Origin: an uncultured Acetobacteraceae bacterium
GTDB taxonomy: Bacteria > Pseudomonadota > Alphaproteobacteria > Acetobacterales > Acetobacteraceae
Assembly: GCA_903918315.1 (NCBI GenBank)
Contig: CAIXEA010000016.1
Coordinates: 1-64,000, forward strand
DNA length: 64,000 bases
Direction of reading: 5' to 3'
The notes under the pieces are model-generated. The model was not told the DNA's origin. It searched no databases and saw only the letters and a program-made list of their open reading frames with translations. Shown one piece after another: positions 1 to 8,384 of the stretch (its first letter is position 1; each line of letters begins with the position of its first letter). The translations under genes and the position numbers were made by a program.

Positions 1-39
1 CATCCGACGGATCCCTTCGTGAATGCGTGCCCGGTCCAT
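1..39 (-). mobile_element. 5' end of a possible IS transposase gene (N-terminus MDRARIHEGIRRM, truncated by window edge)
   Basis: Reverse complement of 1-39 reads ATG GAC CGG GCA CGC ATT CAC GAA GGG ATC CGT CGG ATG; resembles the N-terminus of ISNCY-like transposases as I recall them; direct repeats lie just upstream. Confidence 0.4.
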
Positions 40-68
40 CTGTGCCCCCGTTCCTCACAGGGCAGATG

Positions 69-113
69 ACCGGACACGTCACGAGCTACAAACACCGGAC
101 AGATCACGAGCTA
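69..113. repeat. Two imperfect 20-bp direct repeats (ACCGGACACGTCACGAGCTA / ACCGGACAGATCACGAGCTA), period 25 bp
   Basis: Read directly at 69-88 and 94-113; 18/20 identical; possible transposase-binding sites at an IS end. Confidence 0.7.
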
Positions 114-205
114 GCCACACGACCGCAGAGAACCGTTGACGATCACGACAAAGTAATACAACCTTAAAAAAAATCGTCAAAACCTCGTCGGAGCGGCCTT
201 TGCCC

Positions 206-697
206 ATGACCCAGTCCTCAGATCGTCTGCTGTCCCTCGCAGCACAAATCGTGAGTGCGCACGTGGCGCATAACGCCACCGCAACTGATGCGCTCTCCGG
301 GTTGATCCGCGACGTTTACGACACCCTCGCCACCGTCGGGCCCGCCCGATCGCTGCTGGATCGTGAACTCGCCGACGGGACCGATGATCATGACCACGAC
401 CATGACCACGACCATGGTCCGGCCCGCGCTGCGTCCGCCGGTAAGCGCGCCTCCGCGAAATCCATGCAGATCGCGGACGATCATCTGGTTTGTCTGGAAG
501 ACGGACTGACCATGAAGATGCTGAAACGGCACCTGATCACCGTGCATGGCCTGACGCCCGATCAATACCGGGCCAAATGGGGCCTGCCGTCGGATTACCC
601 GATGGTCGCGGCCAACTATGCCAAGTTGCGCTCCAGCCTCGCCAAGGAAAGCGGCCTCGGCCTGCGTCCGGAAGCCCGCCGCCTGCGCAATCGCTGA
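206..697 (+). CDS. MucR/Ros-family zinc-finger transcriptional regulator with internal (DH)n tract
   Basis: VCLEDGLTMKMLKRHLITVHGLTPDQYRAKWGLPSDYPMVAANYAKLRSSLAKESGLG matches MucR family; internal DDHDHDHDHDHG. Confidence 0.9.
   Translation: MTQSSDRLLSLAAQIVSAHVAHNATATDALSGLIRDVYDTLATVGPARSLLDRELADGTDDHDHDHDHDHGPARAASAGKRASAKSMQIADDHLVCLEDGLTMKMLKRHLITVHGLTPDQYRAKWGLPSDYPMVAANYAKLRSSLAKESGLGLRPEARRLRNR
383..416 (+). repeat. In-frame short tandem repeat (GACCAY)n encoding Asp-His repeats
   Basis: gatgatcatgaccacgaccatgaccacgaccatgg. Confidence 0.8.
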
Positions 698-767
698 ACC
701 AGGCTCACCCGCCTGATGACGCGGCGGCCTCGTGTAAAGCCGCCGCGACCGCTGCCGCCAGGCCGAA

Positions 768-2153
768 CTAATCGCCCCGCGCGGGTTGGCGGAAGAGCCG
801 GGCGGCCGGATACCAGGGGCTGTCGTTCCTGTCGCGAAGCCAGCGCCATTCCGCCCGATAGGGCAGCATGATCCAGGTGGGCTTGCCCATCGCCCCCGCG
901 AGATGCGCGACGGCGGTGTCGATGCTGATCACCAGATCCAACCCATCAATCAAGGCCGCGGTCTCGGCGAAATCCGTCAACCCGGCGCTATGATCCGTGA
1001 TGCGCCCCTGTTCGGCCATCGTAACCCGATCCGCGGCGGAAACGGCCGGTTGCAGCGCATGAAACGATACCAGCGGGCAATCCAGTAACGGCCGCAGGCT
1101 GCGCAGCGTGGTGGAGCGTTGCGCCCCGGGATTGGTGCTTGACCAGACAAGTCCGACCCGCAGATTGGCCCGCGGACCAGCCGGACGCCCAACCTCCCCC
1201 CCCAGCCGTGACCGCCACACCGCCGCGCGCGCCGGATCGGCTTGAATATAGGGAACAGGGGCGGGGATGGTCGCCAGCGTGGTGCCGAACACCAACGGCA
1301 GGCTCATCAGCGGGATCACGATATCGTGTTTGGGTTCGGCCTCATCCTCGCCAACAACCGCGGTCAGGCCCACCATCCCCGCCAGCAAGGGCTTGAGGTC
1401 GTCGGTCACGCTCAGGCTGACCAAGGCCCCGCGTTCGGCCAAAAGCGGCGCATAGCGCACGAATTGCAGGACATCGCCGCGCCCCTGTTCCCGCAGGAGC
1501 AGGATGCGCTGGCCGCGGATGGTCGCGGGATCCGGCAGGCGCGCATCGGCGCGGGGCGGATCATGGCCGGGCACCTGCCAGCGGCTTTCGTAATCGCGCC
1601 AGCCGTCCTCGAACTGGCCCAGTTGCAACGCTGCCAGACTGGCGTTCCAGCGCAGAACCGCATGGTCGGGGAAGCGCGGCATCATGGCGCGGGATAGCGC
1701 GAGGGCGTCCTCCTCCTCCCCGATCTCAACCAAGGCGCCGATCAGGGCGTTGATGATGCTGACCAGGCGCTCCGGCGGCGTATCCGCGGGCGCATGCCGC
1801 AGGGCGCCTCGGAAACACGCGATGGCTTCGTCCCAACGGTCCAGCGCGGCCAGACTATTGCCCCGGTTGAACAAGGCCGGCGCATCGGTCGGGACCCGCG
1901 CCAACACGCGGTCATACAGGTCCAGAGCCTGTTGCGGCTCCCCCATCGCATGCAGCGCGGTGCCCAGATTGGTCAGAACATCGGGGGTCGGTGGTATCTG
2001 GCGAAAGGCCTCGATCGCGGCGGGATACAGGTCCAACGCCAGCCAGGCATTGCCCAGGTTGAACCGCACCCGCGCGTCGCCAGGGCGAAGCCGCACGGCG
2101 CGCGTCAGGTATCCGACCGCGTCAGCCAGCAAATTCTTACCCAGGCAGACCAC
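768..2153 (-). CDS. TPR-repeat protein with C-terminal glycosyltransferase-9-like domain
   Basis: Multiple TPR units; C-terminal DLVISIDTAVAHLAGAMGKPTWIMLP; TPR-like coding continues upstream to about 2300 without a canonical start. Confidence 0.75.
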   Translation of the reverse strand: MVCLGKNLLADAVGYLTRAVRLRPGDARVRFNLGNAWLALDLYPAAIEAFRQIPPTPDVLTNLGTALHAMGEPQQALDLYDRVLARVPTDAPALFNRGNSLAALDRWDEAIACFRGALRHAPADTPPERLVSIINALIGALVEIGEEEDALALSRAMMPRFPDHAVLRWNASLAALQLGQFEDGWRDYESRWQVPGHDPPRADARLPDPATIRGQRILLLREQGRGDVLQFVRYAPLLAERGALVSLSVTDDLKPLLAGMVGLTAVVGEDEAEPKHDIVIPLMSLPLVFGTTLATIPAPVPYIQADPARAAVWRSRLGGEVGRPAGPRANLRVGLVWSSTNPGAQRSTTLRSLRPLLDCPLVSFHALQPAVSAADRVTMAEQGRITDHSAGLTDFAETAALIDGLDLVISIDTAVAHLAGAMGKPTWIMLPYRAEWRWLRDRNDSPWYPAARLFRQPARGD

Positions 2154-2299
2154 GCCGAGTAAATTCAGAGCTTCGAAATGGGAGGCATCCGTCTCGAGTA
2201 TGGCGCAGGCACAGGATGCCGCCGCGTCGAACGCCCGCGCCTGATAATACCGCGCGGCACGGGCAATCAGAACGTCGGGCGTATCCGGTCGCAGCGCGA

Positions 2300-4081
2300 T
2301 TACCCCCGCTTTTTACCGGTCGCACCCGAGGCGCGGGCGGGTTTGGGATGTACGGCGGCGGGCGCCCGCTTGGGCTTGGCCGCCGCTTTCGGCGGCGTCT
2401 TGCCGGCCCGCATGTCGTCGATGGTCATGCGGGTGGTGATCTGGTTGGGGTTGATGCGCAGCTCGATGATCGCCGGCTTGCCGCTATCAACCGCACGGCG
2501 GAACGCCGGGGAGAAGCCGGCGGTGTCGGTCACAACCTCCCCATGGCCGCCGAAGGCCTCGATGAATTTGGCGAAATCGGGGTTGGTCAATGCGGTGCCG
2601 GATACGCGCCAGGGGTATGACCGTTCCTGGTGCATGCGGATGGTGCCGTACATCTGGTTGTTGAACACCAGGATGATGGGCGCGACGCCATGGTGGAAGG
2701 CGGTGGCGATTTCCTGCCCCGTCATCATGAAGCCGCCATCGCCCACCATCGCGACGACCATCCGATCAGGATAGGTGATCTTGGCGCCGATCGCGGCGGG
2801 CACGCTGTAGCCCATCGCGCCATTGGTCGGGCCGATGTAGCGCTGGCCATCCTTGAAGTTCAGGAACCGCGTCGCCCAGCCCGCGAAGTTACCGGCATCC
2901 GTGGTCACGATGGCGTCGGGCGTCAGCATCGTCTCCAGCTCCCGCATCGCGGTGCCGAGGTTCAGCGTGCCCTCATAGTTCGGGACCGCGCGCTGCGCCT
3001 CCCGCAGGGAGCGCAGGTCTTTGGTCCAGGCCTGCCAGATCGGCTTTTTGATCCGATCCAGCTCCGCCGCCGCGAGGGCGAAGGCGTTCAGATCCGATAC
3101 GATGCCCAAAGCCGGGCGGAACACCCGCCCGATCTCCGCCCCATCCGGCAGCACCTGGATGATGGGCACCGCGCCGGCCATGTCGAGCAACGTGTATCCC
3201 TGCGTCACCGCATCGCCCAACCGGCTCCCGATCGCCAGAATCAGATCGGCTTCCTTGATCTTGCCAATCAGGCCGGGATCGGAGCCGACGCCGATATCGC
3301 CGACGAAATGCGAGTCGGTGCCGTCGAAATGCGCCTGGCGGCGAAAGCCGGTCGCGACGGGGATGTTGTTGCCGGTCAGGAAGGCATGCAGCGCCTCCCG
3401 CCCGGCCTGCGACCAGCAGGAGCCGCCGACGATCGCGACGGGCTTGCGGGCTTTGGCCAGCATCTCGCGCATGTTTTTGATGGCGGCGGGATCGGGGAAG
3501 GCCATGCTGACCGGCGCGCGGGGCAGGTCGGGGACGGACACCATGTCCTTCTGCATTTCCTCCGACAGCGCGATCACCACCGGGCCGGGGCGGCCGCTGG
3601 TGGCGACGTCGACGGCATGGGCGACGACCTCGGGGATGCGTTTGGCATGGTCGATCTGGGTGACCCATTTCGCCAGGGGCGCGAACATCTGGCGGTAATC
3701 GACTTCCTGGAAGGCGTCGCGGCCAGTGTCCTCGTGCGGGATCTGGCCGACAAACAGCAGCATCGGGGTGGAGTCCTGGAACGCCACGTGCACGCCGATG
3801 GAACCGTGGCAGGCGCCGGGGCCGCGGGTGACCATGGCGGCGGCGGGGCGCCCGGTCAGCTTGCCATAGGCTTCGGCCATGTTCACCGCGCCGGCTTCGA
3901 AGCGGCAGGTCACGAGCTTCAGCTTCTGGTGCGCGTCGTACAGGCCGTCGAGCGTGTCGAGGAAGCTCTCGCCGGGAACCTCGAACACATGGTCGATGCC
4001 TTGCGCGACGAGTGCGTCGGCGAGGACCTTGCCCCCGTGTCGCGGCGCGATCGTCGGCTTGCGGGTGCGGTCGAGGGCCAT
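2300..4081 (-). CDS. Thiamine-diphosphate-dependent enzyme, acetolactate-synthase-like
   Basis: N-terminal VLADALVAQGIDHVFEVPGESFLDTLDGLYD, TRGPGACHGSIGVHVAFQDSTPM, C-terminal GDGGFMMTGQEIATAFHHGVAPIILVFNNQMYGTIR; start placed at MALDRTRKP rather than the ORF-track extreme. Confidence 0.85.
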   Translation of the reverse strand: MALDRTRKPTIAPRHGGKVLADALVAQGIDHVFEVPGESFLDTLDGLYDAHQKLKLVTCRFEAGAVNMAEAYGKLTGRPAAAMVTRGPGACHGSIGVHVAFQDSTPMLLFVGQIPHEDTGRDAFQEVDYRQMFAPLAKWVTQIDHAKRIPEVVAHAVDVATSGRPGPVVIALSEEMQKDMVSVPDLPRAPVSMAFPDPAAIKNMREMLAKARKPVAIVGGSCWSQAGREALHAFLTGNNIPVATGFRRQAHFDGTDSHFVGDIGVGSDPGLIGKIKEADLILAIGSRLGDAVTQGYTLLDMAGAVPIIQVLPDGAEIGRVFRPALGIVSDLNAFALAAAELDRIKKPIWQAWTKDLRSLREAQRAVPNYEGTLNLGTAMRELETMLTPDAIVTTDAGNFAGWATRFLNFKDGQRYIGPTNGAMGYSVPAAIGAKITYPDRMVVAMVGDGGFMMTGQEIATAFHHGVAPIILVFNNQMYGTIRMHQERSYPWRVSGTALTNPDFAKFIEAFGGHGEVVTDTAGFSPAFRRAVDSGKPAIIELRINPNQITTRMTIDDMRAGKTPPKAAAKPKRAPAAVHPKPARASGATGKKRG

Positions 4082-4189
4082 GCGTGCGATTCTCCGGTTT
4101 GGGACGTTCGCCGCACGATAAGGGGGGAGGGGTGGTACGTCACGGGGCGCTGTGTTAAAAGCAGCCGTCGATGTCGGTGGGAGGTTTCC

Positions 4190-4438
4190 GTGCGGGCTGT
4201 GTTCGTGATGATCAAATGCGAGTTGGGCAAGGCCTATGATGTGGCACAGGCGGCCGCGGACTCGATCGAACAGCTGTCGGAGATGTTCTCGACCTCCGGG
4301 CAATACGATCTGCTCGGGAAATTCTACCTCGAGACGGACCAGGACATCGGCCGCTTCGTGACGGAGAAGGTGCAAACCCTTCCCAGTGTCAAAGACACCT
4401 ACACGATCATAACATTCAACGCATTCACCGGTGGATAG
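4190..4438 (+). CDS. Stand-alone Lrp/AsnC ligand-binding (RAM) domain protein
   Basis: VRAVFVMIKCELGKAYDVAQAAADSIEQLSEMFSTSGQYDLLGKFYLETDQDIGRFVTEKVQTLPSVKDTYTIITFNAF; about 82 aa, no HTH; hidden in longer ORF 2630..4438. Confidence 0.8.
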   Translation: MRAVFVMIKCELGKAYDVAQAAADSIEQLSEMFSTSGQYDLLGKFYLETDQDIGRFVTEKVQTLPSVKDTYTIITFNAFTGG

Positions 4439-4451
4439 CCAGACCCGAACC

Positions 4452-4471
4452 CCCCCGCTTCGCAGCGGGGG
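4452..4471. terminator. Hairpin between convergent genes (possible bidirectional terminator)
   Basis: CCCCCGCT-tcgc-AGCGGGGG, 8-bp perfect stem. Confidence 0.55.
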
Positions 4472-4489
4472 AGGGGCCTGCAACAACCC

Positions 4490-6142
4490 TCAGGTCGAAT
4501 AGTCGGAGAACGACGCGCCCGAGAAGCGGGCCCGGTAGTCGGTGCGGACGTTGACCAGAGCGACGCGGCCCTTGTCGACTTCCTTCTGCGCCCGTTCCAG
4601 CGCCGGGGTGATGTCTTCCGCCTGGGTGATGTACTCGCCGTAGCCGCCGAGTGCCTCACACATCAGGTCGTAGCGCATGTAGCCGAGGTCACGACCCGGC
4701 TTTTCCCGCTTCGGATCGCCGGTCCAGCCGCCGTTGAGGCTGATGACGATCAACAGCGGGATTTTGTGCCGGATGGCGGTGTCGATTTCCATGGCGTTCA
4801 TGCCCATGGAACCGTCGCCATGCACCACGATCACCTGCTTGTCCGGGCAGGCCACTTTCGCGCCCACGCCGAACGGCAGACCCACACCCATCGTGCCGAA
4901 CGGACCCGAGTTCAAACGATGCGCCGGCGAGAATGTCGGCATCGTCTGGCGGCCGAAATTCAGGGTCTCCTGCCCATCGACGCAGAGGATGGCATCGCGC
5001 TTGGCGAAGTCGCGCACCGCTTCAAGCATGCGGACCGGGTGGATGTCGCCATCCTCGGCATACTTGTTGGCGCCGGCGGCGTTGCGCTTGGCCTGCTCGC
5101 CGTCATGCAGTGTCTGGCGCCAGGCGGCATAGGTGTGCGGGTCGATCTTGCCCTGGATGCCGACGAGCAGCTGTTCCAGCACGGCCTTGCAGTCGCCGAC
5201 GATGGGGATATCGACGTAGCGCGCCGCGGTGGCGATTTCCGTCGAATCGATGTCGATGCGCGCGATCGTCGCATTGGGCCCAAAGCGCGGCGGGGAGGCA
5301 TGGCCGATGATGTAGTTCATGCGGGTGCCGAGCACGATGATCAGGTCCGCATCCCGGAACGCGGAGGATCGCATCGCCAGGTACGCGTATTCATGGTCGT
5401 CCGGCACCACGCCACGGCCTTGCGGGGTGGTGTAGAACGGGATGCCGGCGGCTTCGACGAACATCTGCATCTCAGCCCAGGCGCGCGACCAGATCACGCC
5501 CGAACCGGACACGATCAGCGGCTTCTTGGCGTTCTGCAGCGCCTTGACCAGCGCATCGACCTGACGCGGATCGCCCAGCGGGCGCGAATCCACCAGCGGC
5601 CGGCCGGCATAGGACCAATCGACCAGGTTCTCGTCGATCTTTTGGTACAGCATGTCGCCTGGGCAATCGATATAGGCCGGGCCGGGCTTGCCGGTCATGG
5701 CCTTCTGCATGGCGAAGTTGATCTGCTGCGGGATGCGCTTGAGGTTGATCAGCCGATCGACGTGCTTGGTGCAGCCGCGCATCAGCTCGACCTGGTCGAT
5801 TTCCTGGAACACCTGGCGGCCGAACTGCGACAGCGGGCTGGAGCCGCCGAAAGCCACGACCGGGCAGCAATCGACCAGCGCATTGGCCATGCCGGTGATC
5901 AGGTTGGTGACGCCGGGGCCGGAGGCCGCCATGCACACCGAGGGGACCTGCTTCAGGCGGCTATAAGCCTGGCACGCGAACGCCGCGGCCTGCTCATGCC
6001 GCACGTCGATCATGCGAATGCCTTCTTTGATGCAGGTGGCCTCGGCCAGCAGCATCGGCCCGCCCATGATGTAGAAAAGGTCCTTGACCCCTTCCTTCTC
6101 AAGGCATTTCGCGATGATCTCCGAGCCTGTTAATTCTGCCAT
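4490..6142 (-). CDS. Thiamine-diphosphate-dependent enzyme (acetolactate synthase / decarboxylase-like)
   Basis: MAELTGSEIIAKCLEKEGVKDLFYIMGGPM..HEQAAAFACQAYSRLKQVPSVCMAASGPGVTNLITGMANA.. GDGSMGMNAMEIDTAIRHKIPLLIVISLNGGW. Confidence 0.85.
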   Translation of the reverse strand: MAELTGSEIIAKCLEKEGVKDLFYIMGGPMLLAEATCIKEGIRMIDVRHEQAAAFACQAYSRLKQVPSVCMAASGPGVTNLITGMANALVDCCPVVAFGGSSPLSQFGRQVFQEIDQVELMRGCTKHVDRLINLKRIPQQINFAMQKAMTGKPGPAYIDCPGDMLYQKIDENLVDWSYAGRPLVDSRPLGDPRQVDALVKALQNAKKPLIVSGSGVIWSRAWAEMQMFVEAAGIPFYTTPQGRGVVPDDHEYAYLAMRSSAFRDADLIIVLGTRMNYIIGHASPPRFGPNATIARIDIDSTEIATAARYVDIPIVGDCKAVLEQLLVGIQGKIDPHTYAAWRQTLHDGEQAKRNAAGANKYAEDGDIHPVRMLEAVRDFAKRDAILCVDGQETLNFGRQTMPTFSPAHRLNSGPFGTMGVGLPFGVGAKVACPDKQVIVVHGDGSMGMNAMEIDTAIRHKIPLLIVISLNGGWTGDPKREKPGRDLGYMRYDLMCEALGGYGEYITQAEDITPALERAQKEVDKGRVALVNVRTDYRARFSGASFSDYST

Positions 6143-6304
6143 CTTGTCAGTCTCCTTGGTGAATGGTCGTGTCGGAAAAGGGCAGCCGAATCCCGGGGGG
6201 CAAGCGGCGTTCCGATCCGGGTCTGCCGTCATGACGGTTCAGAGTGTCCGGTGAACGACGCTAGCGCCAATGTGTTGCGAAGGTAAGCCCCACGGGCGGA
6301 ATGG

Positions 6305-7747
6305 TTAATCCACCGGCTCCGTCAGGAAGCGTTCCACCAGCGCCATCGCCCGGGCCCTTGGCGCGTTCGACTGCGCCCGGATCTGATTGCGCTGTCCCGA
6401 CGTCAGATAGAACCGCTCATAGAGCGCCACGCGCGATGCCAGCGCGGTGCCGGCGAAGTCCCAGGCCAGCCGGAACAGCCGGATGCGCCGCTCCGCGTCC
6501 ACGCCATGCGCGCCAGGCAGGTACTTGTCGATGTAAGGCCGCAGGTCCGGGTTCTTCATCATCGCCCATGTCGGCGTCGCCAGCAGATTGTGGGAGCCAA
6601 GCAGGGTGATAATTTCATTGGCGCGGGGCATCCAGAATGGCATGGTCGCGCGCAGTGCCGAAAAGGGTTCCGGGGCCGGTGTCCAGACGCCGTTGCTCCA
6701 TTCGATCGGGCGGTCTTCCGCGGCTTGCACGGCGGCGCGGGCGAGTTCCGCGTAGCTCCAGAGTTCGCCCAATAATTGTTGTGCATTGGGGCTTTTGTCG
6801 CCGATGACCTCGGCCATGGCGGTGGCGAGGCCCCAGGCGAATTCCAGCTTGGTCGCCGCCCTCACCATGGTCTGCTGCATGACATTGGCGTTCCAGCTCT
6901 TCGTCATGACGTGGTTGTAGACTTTGGCGTTGGCGTCGATGAACACCCGGTCGCGCGGGATTTCGACATCGTCGAAGACAACGAAGGCGTCCTGCTCGTC
7001 GAAACGCGATGACAGCGGATGATCGAACCGGTTGGTCCCGCCTGCCACGCTGTCGCGGCAGATGAATTTCAATCCGGGCGTCGCCATGGGGATACAGAAC
7101 GAAACCGCGAACTTGTCCGCCCCTTCGGGCAAAGGCCGCCCGGGGTAGACCGCGATCTCGTCGGAGAAGGGGGCCAGGGTCGCCAGGATGCGGGCGCCGC
7201 GGACGATGATGCCGTGCTCGGTATCGGCCACCTTGCGCAGAATGACGTCATTCTCCTGCCCCGGCGCTTCGTCGCGGGCTTTGTCGATCGTCGGGTGGAT
7301 CAGCGTGTGGGTCAGGGAGATATCCTGCCGGCGCAGGAATTTCTGGTATTCCACCTGCCGCGCCGCGCCGGCTTCGTTGCCGAACACCGACCATTCGTCA
7401 TGGCAGCCGGCGAACCCGGCATAGGTGACGTTCATGTAGTCCGGCGTGCGGCCCATCACGCCAACGGTATGCTCCGCGATGCGGCGCAGCCCGCGATGGC
7501 GGCGTTTGATGTCCTCCGGGGAGCGAGGGATCATATGGCTGACATTGATCGCCTCCCCGGTTTCCGGATCGGGGATCAGGAGATCGTCCGGTGCCTGGTG
7601 TTGCAGGTCAAACACCGCCGCCATGCCCTGCGCCGCGCCGGCGAAGGCGGGATGGGACACGGCGTCGGTGACCTTTTCGTTGCCGACCCAAATTGAGCGG
7701 TCGTCTTTCAGCCCGCGGAGGAATTCCGCGCCCGTGCGAACGGCCAC
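6305..7747 (-). CDS. 4-hydroxyphenylacetate 3-hydroxylase (HpaB) family oxygenase
   Basis: RTGAEFLRGLKDDRSIWVGNEKV, MGRTPDYMNVTYAGFAG, SSRFDEQDAFVVFDDVEIPRDRVF. Confidence 0.88.
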   Translation of the reverse strand: MAVRTGAEFLRGLKDDRSIWVGNEKVTDAVSHPAFAGAAQGMAAVFDLQHQAPDDLLIPDPETGEAINVSHMIPRSPEDIKRRHRGLRRIAEHTVGVMGRTPDYMNVTYAGFAGCHDEWSVFGNEAGAARQVEYQKFLRRQDISLTHTLIHPTIDKARDEAPGQENDVILRKVADTEHGIIVRGARILATLAPFSDEIAVYPGRPLPEGADKFAVSFCIPMATPGLKFICRDSVAGGTNRFDHPLSSRFDEQDAFVVFDDVEIPRDRVFIDANAKVYNHVMTKSWNANVMQQTMVRAATKLEFAWGLATAMAEVIGDKSPNAQQLLGELWSYAELARAAVQAAEDRPIEWSNGVWTPAPEPFSALRATMPFWMPRANEIITLLGSHNLLATPTWAMMKNPDLRPYIDKYLPGAHGVDAERRIRLFRLAWDFAGTALASRVALYERFYLTSGQRNQIRAQSNAPRARAMALVERFLTEPVD

Positions 7748-7751
7748 CGGC

Positions 7752-8351
7752 TCAGCCCTTGAACGCCGGGCGGGACGTGCAGCGCTTCAGCCAATCCGCG
7801 ACATGCGGGTAGGGCGAGAAATCGTATTTCGCGAACCGCGCCCAGACCATGACCGAGGCCACGTTCAGATCCGCCACCGTGAAGCGGTCCCCGAGCAGCC
7901 AGGGCTGTTTGGCGAGCTGCGCGTCCAGCACCGCCATGGGACGGGCGAGGTCGGTCCGGTTCTGGTCCAGCACCGCGTCTTCCTGCGGTCGCATGCCGAC
8001 CGTGTGGAGCATGAGGCTGAGGAGGGGTTTTTCGATTTCGGTCATGACCCAGAAGCTCCATTGGGTCGCGAGCGCGTCTTCCTCCAGCGAGGCGGTGGCG
8101 AAGTCCTGACCGGTGCCGTATTTCTTCGCAAGATACAAGTTGATCGCCATCGACTCATAGAGCCGGAAGCCGCCATCATCGATCGCGGGAATGCGGGCAT
8201 TGGGGTTGGCGCCCAGCAGTTCGGCGGACTCCCGCGTCTTGGTGAAATGCACCTGGATATTGTCGTGCGGCACGCCGAGCTCGCGCGCCATCCACAGGCA
8301 GCGCAAGGCGCGGGATTGCGGGATGCCGTAGATTTTCAGGCTGGCGTCCAT
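7752..8351 (-). CDS. Glutathione S-transferase family protein
   Basis: KIYGIPQSRALRCLWMARELGV..LGANPNARIPAIDDGGFRLYESMAINLYLAKKYG..LLGDRFTVADLNVASVMVWARF. Confidence 0.9.
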   Translation of the reverse strand: MDASLKIYGIPQSRALRCLWMARELGVPHDNIQVHFTKTRESAELLGANPNARIPAIDDGGFRLYESMAINLYLAKKYGTGQDFATASLEEDALATQWSFWVMTEIEKPLLSLMLHTVGMRPQEDAVLDQNRTDLARPMAVLDAQLAKQPWLLGDRFTVADLNVASVMVWARFAKYDFSPYPHVADWLKRCTSRPAFKG

Positions 8352-8384
8352 GACATAACCTCCGATTATGGTTTCTGATGGTGT

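Noticed and set aside
2630-4438. 602-aa plus-strand ORF opposite the first ThDP enzyme
   Set aside because: Most of it is antisense to a clearly conserved ThDP enzyme; only the last 83 codons (RAM-domain protein) look real.
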